Shown piece after piece: positions 25,452 through 33,916 of a stretch of 44,385 nt of DNA. Under the pieces are notes generated by a model. That model had not been told where the DNA came from. It saw only the letters and a program-made list of their open reading frames with translations, and did no database searches. Every line of letters starts with the position of its first letter. The stretch's first letter is position 1. Made by a program: the position numbers and the translations under genes. Origin of the DNA: Desulfovibrio sp. (GTDB lineage Bacteria; Desulfobacterota; Desulfovibrionia; Desulfovibrionales; Desulfovibrionaceae); NCBI RefSeq assembly GCF_019424165.1, contig NZ_JAHZAA010000006.1:1-44385 (forward strand), written 5' to 3'.

Positions 25452-26340
25452 GATTCCTCCTGGAAACATTAGCTATCTATAAATTACAGATAATATATCA
25501 TATTTTACATTGCCGAAATTTGGGCGACAAAATCCTGCTACCGTAAATCCGGCACGCCAACACGAGCATGGCGCGCATAAAGCGCGCTGCCCTTTCGCCT
25601 GTCCGCAGCATTGCTGTGCAGGCGCATCAGTTACTATTTGTAAAATGACCCCTACGGGGAGGGCTGCCTGTTGTCAAGCGGCAAAGGCCCCATAATGGGT
25701 ATTGATTACACCCTGATTTTGCCGCGCGGCGGTTCCCGCATGGTTCATAACCATTCGGAATAAATATGGTCATCCAGATATTTTTACCTTCTCTCCGGCA
25801 ATTGTCGTAAAAAGGCACTCACAGGGGCTGCAATAAATAAAGATATGCGTTATAGTTCGTACCGCAAAGCGGATGGGCACGATCCGCCGATGCGTTCTGC
25901 ATGTGGGAACAGCAAAAAAAGCGGCGGGATTACTGTCGCCTTTTCCACATTTTTTCGGCGTAAAAAATGCATCTGCCCCCTAAAATACGTGATGTACCGG
26001 GAATATCTGATAAAATATTCCCATCGACCTGCCCGAAAAAATTTTGCAGCCAGGCCTTATTTAACTGTTCAAACAACCAGTTTTATGGTAAGGATTCTCT
26101 GCAACGAAAAATCGCGGTTTCAGATGCCGCCCAGGAGCCTCCACAGCAGTATTCTTTTATGGACGCCCATGACCTGATGCGGTATTTTTAATCCAAACGC
26201 TTTCTTCAGCGTAAACCTTATGTTCCCTGAACACGTCGCGCCCGCACCGCTTTTTTCGTGCGGGACCTACCCCGGCCGGACCGGCCATGCAGAAATTTGG
26301 AAATACTATTTGTGCGCCCCAGGGCGCCAAGGAGGAACAG
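25452..26340. promoter_or_regulatory. 889-base divergent control region upstream of the pyruvate oxidoreductase gene
   Basis: No convincing gene lies here. Several perfect inverted repeats are visible: GCGCGC-ATAAA-GCGCGC (25571-25587), CCCC-TAC-GGGG (near 25650), CCCA-TAA-TGGG (near 25690), ATGGTT-CAT-AACCAT (25740-25754) and GGGAATAT-N8-ATATTCCC (25999-26022). A TATAGT (25851-25856) is a weak -10 candidate for the plus strand. The region is more AT-rich than its surroundings, and the chemoreceptor promoter at its left end is AT-rich (25470-25510). It probably carries the control sites of the highly expressed downstream gene; no regulator could be assigned. Confidence 0.5.
25999..26022. promoter_or_regulatory. 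Palindrome GGGAATAT-N8-ATATTCCC
   Basis: Perfect 8-bp arms with an 8-base AT-rich centre lie about 320 bases upstream of the pyruvate oxidoreductase start codon. The size and symmetry fit a dimeric regulator site or an mRNA leader hairpin. The protein that would bind is unknown. Confidence 0.45.
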
Positions 26341-29300
26341 ATGGCTCACATGAAAACCATGGACGGCAATAACGCGACGACGCATATTGCCTACGCTCTG
26401 TCGGAAACGGCGGCCATTTACCCCATTACGCCCTCGTCCGTCATGGGCGAGGTGATGGACCAGATGGCTGCCAAGGGCATGAAGAACCTGCTCGGCCAGA
26501 AAGTGATCGTGCGTGAAATGCAGTCCGAGGCCGGTGCCGCCGGCGCTGTGCACGGCATGCTTTCCGCCGGCGCCCTGACCTCTACCTACACGGCTTCCCA
26601 GGGCCTGCTTCTGATGATCCCCAACATGTACAAAATCGCCGGCGAACTGCTCCCCGGCGTTTTTCACGTGTCTGCCCGCGCCCTGGCCTCTCACGCCCTG
26701 TCCATTTTTGGTGACCATCAGGACGTCATGGCCGCCCGTCAGACGGGCTTCTGTTTCCTCGCCTCGGCCTCTGTGCAGGAATGTATGGACCTGGCCCTGG
26801 TGGCTCACCTTTCGGCCATCGACTCCAGCCTGCCTTTCTGCCACTTTTTCGACGGTTTCCGCACCTCGCATGAAGTGCAAAAAATCGAAACCATCGACTA
26901 CGAAGACATCCGCGGCCTGGTGAACTGGGACAAGGTGGACGAATTCCGCGCCACCGCAATGAATCCCGAACATCCGCACATTCGCGGCACCGCCCAGAAC
27001 CCCGACATTTACTTCCAGAACCGCGAAGCCTCCAACCTCTTCTACGACGCCGTACCCGGCATCGTGCTTGAAAACATGAAGAAGGTTGAGTCCATCACCG
27101 GCCGCAAATACCGCCTGTTCGACTATGTGGGCCACCCCGAAGCCGACCGCGTTGTTATTTCCATAGGTTCTTCCTGTGAAGTGGCCGAAGAAACGGTCAA
27201 CTACCTGAACAGCCAGGGCCAGCGCGTGGGTCTTGTGAAAGTGCGCCTGTACCGTCCGTTCTCCGCCGAGCACCTGCTGCGCGCCCTGCCCGCCACCACC
27301 ACCTGCATCACCGTGCTTGACCGCACCAAGGAAAGTGGCTCCCTGGGCGATCCCCTGTATCAGGACGTGTGCACCGCCTTCCTTGAAAAGGGCGAAGCTC
27401 CCACCATTGTGGCCGGTCGCTACGGCCTCGGCTCCAAGGACTTCACCCCGGGCATGGCCAAGGCCGTGTACGACAACATGCTGGGCCTCCAGCCCAAAAA
27501 CCACTTCACCGTGGGCATCACCGACGACGTGACCAATCTTTCCCTTGAAGTGGAAGAAGAAATCGACACCGTGCCCGCCGGCACCGTGCAGTGCAAGTTC
27601 TTCGGCCTCGGCGCCGACGGCACCGTGGGCGCCAACAAGCAGGCCATCAAGATCATCGGCGACAACACCGATCTCTACGCCCAGGCCTACTTTGCCTATG
27701 ACTCCAAAAAGTCCGGCGGCTTCACCGTGTCGCACCTGCGCTTCGGCAAGGCCCCCATCACTTCGTCCTACCTCATCACCAGCGCCGACTACGTCGCCTG
27801 TCACAAGTCGGCCTATGTGACCCAGTACGACATTCTTGAAGGCATCAAGGAAGGCGGCACCTTTGTGCTGAACTCCAACTGGTCGCTGGCCGACCTTGAA
27901 AAGCACCTGCCTGCCTCCATGAAGCGCACCATCGCCCGCAAGAAGCTCAAGTTCTACAACGTGGACGCCGTGAAGGTGGCCCAGGACGTGGGCCTTGGCG
28001 GCCGCATCAACATGATCATGCAGACGGCCTTCTTCAAGCTGGCCAACGTGCTTGATTTTGACAAGGCCGTGGCCCTGCTCAAGGAATCCATCAAGAAAAC
28101 CTACGGCAGCAAGGGCGACAAGATCGTCAACATGAACATCGCCGCCGTGGACAAGGGCATGGATGCCCTTGAAGAAATCAAATACCCCGCCACCTGGGCC
28201 AATGCCACCGAAGGCGCTGAAGTGTGCCACTGCGACGACGATGATTACATCCGCAGCGTGGTGCGTCCCATCCTGGCCCAGCAGGGCGACAAACTGCCCG
28301 TGTCCGCAATGGATCCGGCCGGCTTCATGCCGCTCGGCACTGCCGCCTGCGAAAAGCGCGGCGTGGCCATTGCCATTCCCGAATGGCAGGTGGAAAACTG
28401 CATTCAGTGCTGCCAGTGCTCCTTCGTCTGCCCCCACGCCGCCATCCGGCCCGTGCTGGCGACCGAAGAAGAGCTTGAAGGCGCACCGGCCGCCTTTGCC
28501 ACCAAGGACGCCATGGGCAAAGAGCTCAAGGGCCTCAAGTTCCGCATTCAGGTCTACCCTGAAGACTGCCTGGGCTGCGGCTCCTGCGCTGATGTATGCC
28601 CGGCCAAGAACAAGGCTCTGATCATGAAGCCCCTTGAAACCCAGATGGACGACCAGAAGGCCAACCTTGCCTTTGCCGAAGCCCATGTGAGCCTCAAGGA
28701 CAAGCTGCTGGCCCGCGACACCGTGAAGGGTTCGCAGTTGCAGCAGCCCCTGCACGAGTTCTCCGGCGCCTGCGCCGGTTGCGGCGAAACCCCCTACGTC
28801 AAGGTGCTCACCCAGCTCTTTGGCGAACGCATGATCGTGGCCAACGCCACGGGCTGCTCCTCCATCTGGGGTGCTTCTTCGCCCACCACGCCTTACTGCA
28901 CCAACAAGGACGGCTTCGGTCCGGCCTGGGGCAACTCCCTGTTTGAAGACGCCGCCGAATACGGCTGCGGCATGGGCCTTGCCTACGATCAGCGCCGCAA
29001 CCTGCTGGCCATGAAGATTGAAGAAGCCCTGAAAGAAGAAGGCATCTCTTCCGAACTCAAGGAAGCCATGGAAGGCTGGCTCGCCAACAAGGACGACGCC
29101 GAAGGCTCCCGCAAGTACGGCGACATGGTGCTTGCCAACCTTGATTCCTTTGAAAGCCCGCTGGCTCATGAAATCTGGCACATGGACGACCTCTTCACCA
29201 AGAAGAGCGTGTGGATCTTCGGCGGCGACGGCTGGGGCTACGACATCGGTTACGGCGGCCTGGACCACGTGCTGGCCACCGGCGACGACATCAACATCCT

Positions 29301-29877
29301 GCTGATGGATACCGAAGTGTACTCCAACACCGGCGGCCAGTCCTCCAAGGCCACGCCCCTTGGCGCTGTGGCCCAGTTTGCGGCTGCGGGCAAGCGCACC
29401 GGCAAAAAAGACCTCGGTCGCATGGCCATGACCTACGGCTATGTGTACGTGGCCTCCATCGCTATGGGCGCCGACAAGCAGCAGACCCTCAAGGCCTTCC
29501 GCGAAGCTGAAGCCTACAAGGGTCCCTCGCTCATCATCGCTTACGCTCCCTGCATCAACCAGGGCCTGCGCAAGGGCATGGGCAAGAGCCAGGAAGAATC
29601 CAAGCTGGCCGTGCAGACCGGCTACTGGCCCCTGTACCGCTACCATCCCGAACTGGCCAAGGAAAAGAAAAACCCCTTCCAGCTCGACTGCAAGGCGCCC
29701 ACTGTGGACATCCAGGAATTCCTGGGCGGCGAAACCCGCTTTGCCTCGCTGGAAAAAACCGATCCCGAAGCTTCCAAGGAGCTGCGCGCGGAACTGGCTG
29801 ACGCCTACGCCGAACGCTACGCCATGCTGAAGCAGTTGGCCGACCTCCCCTACCCGGACGCCAGCGAAACCAAGTAG
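26341..29877 (+). CDS. nifJ: Pyruvate:ferredoxin (flavodoxin) oxidoreductase, single-chain homodimeric type
   Basis: The 1178-residue enzyme oxidises pyruvate with CoA to acetyl-CoA and CO2 and reduces ferredoxin or flavodoxin in the cytoplasm. The order is the PFOR N-terminal pyrimidine domain (TAAIYPITPSSVMGE), the transketolase-like middle, then two ferredoxin [4Fe-4S] motifs at Cys687/690/693/697 and Cys743/746/749/753. The proximal cluster ligands are Cys811, 814, 839 and 1071, nearly the numbering I recall for the Desulfovibrio africanus enzyme. Thiamine diphosphate sits at GDGWGYDIGYGG and YSNTGGQSSKATP. The protein ends near 1178, without the C-terminal extension I recall protecting the D. 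africanus enzyme from oxygen. AAGGAGG 5 bases before the ATG at 26341 sets the start. Codon use is strongly biased, indicating high expression. Confidence 0.96.
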   Translation: MAHMKTMDGNNATTHIAYALSETAAIYPITPSSVMGEVMDQMAAKGMKNLLGQKVIVREMQSEAGAAGAVHGMLSAGALTSTYTASQGLLLMIPNMYKIAGELLPGVFHVSARALASHALSIFGDHQDVMAARQTGFCFLASASVQECMDLALVAHLSAIDSSLPFCHFFDGFRTSHEVQKIETIDYEDIRGLVNWDKVDEFRATAMNPEHPHIRGTAQNPDIYFQNREASNLFYDAVPGIVLENMKKVESITGRKYRLFDYVGHPEADRVVISIGSSCEVAEETVNYLNSQGQRVGLVKVRLYRPFSAEHLLRALPATTTCITVLDRTKESGSLGDPLYQDVCTAFLEKGEAPTIVAGRYGLGSKDFTPGMAKAVYDNMLGLQPKNHFTVGITDDVTNLSLEVEEEIDTVPAGTVQCKFFGLGADGTVGANKQAIKIIGDNTDLYAQAYFAYDSKKSGGFTVSHLRFGKAPITSSYLITSADYVACHKSAYVTQYDILEGIKEGGTFVLNSNWSLADLEKHLPASMKRTIARKKLKFYNVDAVKVAQDVGLGGRINMIMQTAFFKLANVLDFDKAVALLKESIKKTYGSKGDKIVNMNIAAVDKGMDALEEIKYPATWANATEGAEVCHCDDDDYIRSVVRPILAQQGDKLPVSAMDPAGFMPLGTAACEKRGVAIAIPEWQVENCIQCCQCSFVCPHAAIRPVLATEEELEGAPAAFATKDAMGKELKGLKFRIQVYPEDCLGCGSCADVCPAKNKALIMKPLETQMDDQKANLAFAEAHVSLKDKLLARDTVKGSQLQQPLHEFSGACAGCGETPYVKVLTQLFGERMIVANATGCSSIWGASSPTTPYCTNKDGFGPAWGNSLFEDAAEYGCGMGLAYDQRRNLLAMKIEEALKEEGISSELKEAMEGWLANKDDAEGSRKYGDMVLANLDSFESPLAHEIWHMDDLFTKKSVWIFGGDGWGYDIGYGGLDHVLATGDDINILLMDTEVYSNTGGQSSKATPLGAVAQFAAAGKRTGKKDLGRMAMTYGYVYVASIAMGADKQQTLKAFREAEAYKGPSLIIAYAPCINQGLRKGMGKSQEESKLAVQTGYWPLYRYHPELAKEKKNPFQLDCKAPTVDIQEFLGGETRFASLEKTDPEASKELRAELADAYAERYAMLKQLADLPYPDASETK

Positions 29878-29894
29878 GGAACTGACGAATGAAT

Positions 29895-29956
29895 ACCGCG
29901 CCCGCCACCAGGCAAGCCTCCTCTCCGGGGGGCTTCAGGCGGCGGGCGCGGTTGTT
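29895..29956 (+). terminator. Strong hairpin after the pyruvate oxidoreductase gene
   Basis: Arms ACCGCGCCCGCC (29895-29906) and GGCGGGCGCGGT (29941-29952) are perfect, with a nested AAGCC/GGCTT hairpin in the loop, followed by TGTTG. It may end part of the transcripts and let pta-ackA be expressed at a lower level. Confidence 0.65.
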
Positions 29957-30045
29957 GCCATAAACTGAGGCCGGGGCGCGGGTGAAGGCCTGCGCCCTTT
30001 TCGCGTTATCCTGCCAGCCTGCCCGGAAAAAATCAGGGGAAGCAT

Positions 30046-32154
30046 ATGTACAACGGACTTTATATCACGGCCACCGGCCCCATGACGGGCAAAAGCGCCA
30101 TTGCCCTGGGAGCCATGCAGCTACTCAGCCGCAGCATGCGTAAAGTGGCTTTTTTCCGTCCCATCATCAATGAACCGCTATGGGACGACCGCGATCCGGA
30201 CATCAACCTGATGCTTGAATATTTCAAGATCAACTCCGACTACGCCGACACCTTCGCCTACACCCAGCGCGAAGCGCGCCAGATCATCAATCAGGGTTCG
30301 CGCAACCTGCTCATGGAAAACATCATCCAGAAGTACAAAAACCTGCTGGAAACCTACGATTTCGTGCTGTGCGTGGGTACGGACTTTCTGGGCAAGGATC
30401 CGGTGTTTGAATTCGAGCTTAACGCCGAAATCGCCGCAAACCTGGGTACGCCCGTCATTCTTGTGACCAGCGGGCAAAAATCCACGGCCGAAGACATCCG
30501 TGAATCTCTCCAGATCACCATGGACAGCCTGGCCCCCTATTCCCTGGACGTTGTGGCCACCATCATCAACCGCCGCAACCTCACCCAGACAGAGCTTGAC
30601 GAACTGCGCACCCATTTCAGCACCGAAGACCGCAAGGCCCTCATTTACTCCGTCCCCAACGAGCCGACCATCGGCCAGCCCACCATGGGCGACGTGAAAA
30701 AAGGCCTGGACGCCGAAGTTCTTTTTGGCGAAGACCGCCTGGACGCCCTGGTGGACGACTATCTTATCGCGGCCATGCACGTGAACAATGTGCTGCACTA
30801 TATTGCCAAGGATCAGCTTATCGTCACCCCCGGCGACCGCGCCGACGTGCTGCTGGCCGCCATCGCCTCGCGCCTGTCTTCCTCCACGCCGGACATAGCC
30901 GGTGTGCTGCTGACCGGCGGCATCCGCCCTGCCAAGGAAGTGTGCGAATTTATTCAGGGCTGGACGGCATCTCCCCTGCCCATCCTGCTGACCAAGGGCC
31001 ACACCTACAATACCATGCTGGCCTTGCAGGAACTTATCGCTCCCATTGAGCCGGGCAACCTGCGCAAGATCAACACCGTGCTGGGCCTTTTTGAGCAGCA
31101 CGTCAACGGCAAGGATATTGCCAACCGCATCGTGAGCAAGCGCAGCTCGCGCATTACGCCCATGATGTTTGAGTTTGAACTGATAGAGCGGGCCAAGGCC
31201 AGCAAGATGCGCATCGTGCTGGCTGAAGGCACTGAAGAGCGCATCCTGCGCGCCACCGACATTCTGCTGCGCCGCAGCGTGGCCGAGATCACCCTGCTGG
31301 GCGATGTGGATGAAATCCGCACCAAGGCCAGCACCCTCGGCCTTGACCTGGAAAAGGCCACCCTTATCGACCCGGTCAATTCGCCCAAGTTTGACGAATA
31401 CGCCAATACCTATTACGAATTGCGCAAAAAGAAGGGCATCACGCCCGAGCAGGCCCGCGACACCATGGCGGATTCGACGTACTACGCCACTATGATGGTC
31501 AAGCAGGACGATGCCGACGGCATGGTTTCCGGCGCGGTCAACACCACGGCCCACACCATTCGCCCGGCCTTTGAATTTGTGAAGACCAAGCCCGGCTTCT
31601 CGGTGGTGTCTTCGGTATTTCTTATGTGCCTCAAGGACCGTGTGCTGGTTTTCGGCGACTGCGCCGTCAACCCCAACCCCACGGCCCAGCAGCTTGCGGA
31701 AATCGCCATTGCATCGGCCCATACGGCCGAAGTTTTCGGCATTGAACCGCGCGTGGCCATGCTCTCGTACTCCACCGGCACGTCCGGCAAGGGCGCGGAC
31801 GTGGACATTGTTGTGGAAGCCACAAGGATTGCCAAAGAAATGGCCCCCGACCTGGCCCTTGAAGGCCCCCTGCAGTACGATGCCGCCATCGACCCCAGCG
31901 TGGCCAAAACAAAAATGCCCGACAGCAAGGTGGCCGGCAAGGCCACGGTCTTCATCTTCCCTGACCTGAACACGGGCAACAACACCTACAAGGCCGTGCA
32001 GCGTGCCGCCGGAGCCGTAGCCATCGGGCCGGTGCTTCAGGGGCTGAACAAGCCCGTCAACGACCTGTCGCGCGGCTGCACCGTACCCGATATCGTGAAC
32101 ACCGTAGCCATCACGGCAGTTCAGGCCGCGGCAGAAAGGGCCGCCGGGGGCTAG
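30046..32154 (+). CDS. pta: Phosphate acetyltransferase, long form with DRTGG domain
   Basis: The 702-residue cytoplasmic enzyme converts acetyl-CoA and phosphate to acetyl phosphate and CoA. The N-terminal part (about 1-210) is a P-loop-like domain beginning YITATGPMTGKSAIALGAMQ. The middle (215-340) is the DRTGG domain, with VLLTGGIRPAKEVCEFIQG. The C-terminal catalytic domain (about 375-700) has RIVLAEGTEERILRATDIL, YYATMMVKQDDADGMVSGAV and MLSYSTGTSGKGADVD. The length matches long Pta enzymes of the E. coli class. It is placed 168 bases after the pyruvate oxidoreductase and 85 bases before ackA, so the three encode pyruvate to acetate. The ATG at 30046 follows AGGGGA. Confidence 0.96.
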   Translation: MYNGLYITATGPMTGKSAIALGAMQLLSRSMRKVAFFRPIINEPLWDDRDPDINLMLEYFKINSDYADTFAYTQREARQIINQGSRNLLMENIIQKYKNLLETYDFVLCVGTDFLGKDPVFEFELNAEIAANLGTPVILVTSGQKSTAEDIRESLQITMDSLAPYSLDVVATIINRRNLTQTELDELRTHFSTEDRKALIYSVPNEPTIGQPTMGDVKKGLDAEVLFGEDRLDALVDDYLIAAMHVNNVLHYIAKDQLIVTPGDRADVLLAAIASRLSSSTPDIAGVLLTGGIRPAKEVCEFIQGWTASPLPILLTKGHTYNTMLALQELIAPIEPGNLRKINTVLGLFEQHVNGKDIANRIVSKRSSRITPMMFEFELIERAKASKMRIVLAEGTEERILRATDILLRRSVAEITLLGDVDEIRTKASTLGLDLEKATLIDPVNSPKFDEYANTYYELRKKKGITPEQARDTMADSTYYATMMVKQDDADGMVSGAVNTTAHTIRPAFEFVKTKPGFSVVSSVFLMCLKDRVLVFGDCAVNPNPTAQQLAEIAIASAHTAEVFGIEPRVAMLSYSTGTSGKGADVDIVVEATRIAKEMAPDLALEGPLQYDAAIDPSVAKTKMPDSKVAGKATVFIFPDLNTGNNTYKAVQRAAGAVAIGPVLQGLNKPVNDLSRGCTVPDIVNTVAITAVQAAAERAAGG

Positions 32155-32189
32155 AGCCACCACGGCTGACACCGCGAAACAGCTATCCT

Positions 32190-32210
32190 GGGGAGGGGAC
32201 GGCCCTCCCC
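32190..32210 (+). repeat. Hairpin between pta and ackA
   Basis: GGGGAGGG (32190-32197) and CCCTCCCC (32203-32210) pair perfectly around a 5-base loop. No T-run follows, so it is more likely an mRNA-stability or processing element than a terminator. Confidence 0.5.
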
Positions 32211-32239
32211 ACATTTCGTTAACAAGGAAAGGAAGACAC

Positions 32240-33451
32240 ATGAAAATCCTGGTCATCAACGCGGGCTCTTCGTCCTGCAAGTACCAACTGCTGGAAATGG
32301 ACACCCACGCCGTTCTCTGCTCCGGCCTTGCCGAACGCATCGGACAGAGCGAAGGGCGTCTGACCCACAAGATCGCCCCTGATACGGACAAAGAAGAAAA
32401 AATCGTCCAGACCGCGCACTTTCCCACCCATGTGCAGGCGATGGAAATGGTCATCGGCCTGCTCACCGATGCTGAAAAAGGCGTCATCAAGGACAAGAGC
32501 GAAATTGCAGGCATCGGTCACCGTGTGCTGCATGGCGGCGAAGCCGTCAGCGATCCCGTGCTGGTGGACGAACACGTGAAAGGCATCGTGCGCGAATGCG
32601 CCGTGCTTGGCCCCCTGCACAACCCCGCCAACCTTATGGGTATTGAAGTGGCTGAAAAGCTCTTCCCCGGTGTACCCAACGTGGCGGTGTTTGATACGGA
32701 ATTCGGCATGGGCATGCCCAAAGAAGCTTTCATGTACGCCCTGCCCTATGAGCTGTATGAAGACCTGCGCATCCGCCGCTACGGCTTCCACGGCACGTCG
32801 CACAAGTACATCGCGGGCGCTACCGCCAAGTACCTCGGCAAGCCCCTGAGCGAACTGCGTTCCATCACCATGCACCTTGGCAACGGCTCGTCCATGAGCT
32901 GCGTGCGCAACGGCAAATGCTTTGACACCAGCATGGGGCTGACCCCCCTTGAAGGCCTCATCATGGGTACTCGCTGCGGCAGCATTGACCCCGCCATTGT
33001 GCCTTTTGTCATGGAAAAGAAGGGCCTCACCCCCGAGCAGGTGGACACCCTGATGAACAAGCAGTCCGGGCTGCTCGGCCTGTGCGGCCACACCGACATG
33101 CGCGACGTGCATGCCGAAGTGGAAAAGGGCAACGAACGCGCCGCCCTGGCCCTCAACATGCTGGTCCGCAGCATCAAGAAGACCCTTGGCTCTTACTACT
33201 TCCTGCTGGACGGCAAGGTGGATGCCCTGGTCTTTACCGCCGGCATCGGCGAAAATGACGATATCGTGCGCGCCGAAGTGTGCGCCGGACTTGAAAACCT
33301 CGGCATCAAAATCGACGCCAAGGAAAACGGCACCCGTAAAGCCGGCGCGCGTACCATTTCCACGCCCGACAGCTCCGTCCCCGTGCTGATCATTCCCACC
33401 AATGAAGAATTGCAGATAGCCATGGCCACGGTTGAAGTGCTGGGCAAATAA
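32240..33451 (+). CDS. ackA: Acetate kinase
   Basis: The 403-residue ASKHA-fold kinase transfers phosphate from acetyl phosphate to ADP, forming acetate and ATP. It opens MKILVINAGSSSCKYQLLEM with the N-terminal phosphate loop NAGSSS. Other family motifs are GIGHRVLHGGE, VFDTEFGMGMP, RRYGFHGTSHKYI (catalytic His), MHLGNGSS, TPLEGLIMGTRCGSIDP and FTAGIGEND. The length is normal. AAGGAAAGGAAG precedes the ATG. It is the last gene of the acetate-forming cluster and is followed by a strong hairpin at 33487-33524. Confidence 0.97.
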   Translation: MKILVINAGSSSCKYQLLEMDTHAVLCSGLAERIGQSEGRLTHKIAPDTDKEEKIVQTAHFPTHVQAMEMVIGLLTDAEKGVIKDKSEIAGIGHRVLHGGEAVSDPVLVDEHVKGIVRECAVLGPLHNPANLMGIEVAEKLFPGVPNVAVFDTEFGMGMPKEAFMYALPYELYEDLRIRRYGFHGTSHKYIAGATAKYLGKPLSELRSITMHLGNGSSMSCVRNGKCFDTSMGLTPLEGLIMGTRCGSIDPAIVPFVMEKKGLTPEQVDTLMNKQSGLLGLCGHTDMRDVHAEVEKGNERAALALNMLVRSIKKTLGSYYFLLDGKVDALVFTAGIGENDDIVRAEVCAGLENLGIKIDAKENGTRKAGARTISTPDSSVPVLIIPTNEELQIAMATVEVLGK

Positions 33452-33486
33452 ACCCGCCTCATCGCAGCCGGCATCCGCGCCGGAAT

Positions 33487-33524
33487 ACACAGAAGGCCGC
33501 TTCCCACGAAGCGGCCTTCTGTGT
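33487..33524 (+). terminator. Hairpin after ackA
   Basis: Arms 33487-33503 and 33508-33524 form a perfect 17-bp stem with a 4-base loop (CCAC). Only sparse T's follow, but the position 36 bases after the stop and the stem strength suggest a transcript end. Confidence 0.75.
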
Positions 33525-33663
33525 GAGGGCAAGGTCATTTTGAAATGCTTTTGTGGGGAGGGACTCTCTTGCAAAAGCCCCACCACTCCGGTCAAGAAAA
33601 CCTTTATTCAAGATGCTGGAATGAGCCTGCTGGTACGAAGATGGCCGGCAGTGGCCGCAGCCA

Positions 33664-33891
33664 TCAAGTACGGCACTGGTTCAGCATGACTCTGCCCTGA
33701 AGCACTGTCACCTCGCAGGTGCTCTGCCGGCAACACGGGCAAACGGCCGCGAGAGACGCAGACGCAGCTTCAGCCGTTACTGCGCAGGAAGTTACGCAGC
33801 TTCCGTCGCAACGCGGGGCATCTTTACTTGCCTGCCGCCCCACCGGCGTACCAGGCGCTATCATGCTGCCGTTTTTCACCGGGCAACGCAT
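33664..33891 (-). CDS. Possible small cysteine-rich protein (uncertain)
   Basis: The 75-codon frame starts 25 bases after the stop of the NFACT gene on the same strand. It encodes nine Cys, including CDGSCVTSC and CPCCRQSTC, followed by a hydrophobic EVTVLQGRVML. The Cys spacing could bind a metal, and operon-like placement is in its favour. Against it, the ribosome site is poor and the frame lies in a GC-rich stretch where chance frames are common. No family is recognised. The rest of the 465-base gap 33452-33916 holds only the ackA hairpin. Confidence 0.3.
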   Translation of the reverse strand: MRCPVKNGSMIAPGTPVGRQASKDAPRCDGSCVTSCAVTAEAASASLAAVCPCCRQSTCEVTVLQGRVMLNQCRT

Positions 33892-33916
33892 ATCTCACAG
33901 CACGCACAGGAGCGCT

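Noticed and set aside
25640..25760. Possible tRNA gene in the structured leader
   Set aside because: No T-loop GGTTCGA with a matching acceptor stem could be assembled.
25845..26177. 110-codon plus-strand frame in the leader of the pyruvate oxidoreductase gene
   Set aside because: Atypical composition, no ribosome site and no recognisable domain; it spans the palindromes.
26218..29646. 1142-codon open frame opposite the pyruvate oxidoreductase gene
   Set aside because: It arises from the strong codon bias of the real gene; its His/Gly/Val-rich product has no domain logic.
30178..32514. Long minus-strand frame opposite pta
   Set aside because: Shadow of pta with low-complexity composition and no start signal.
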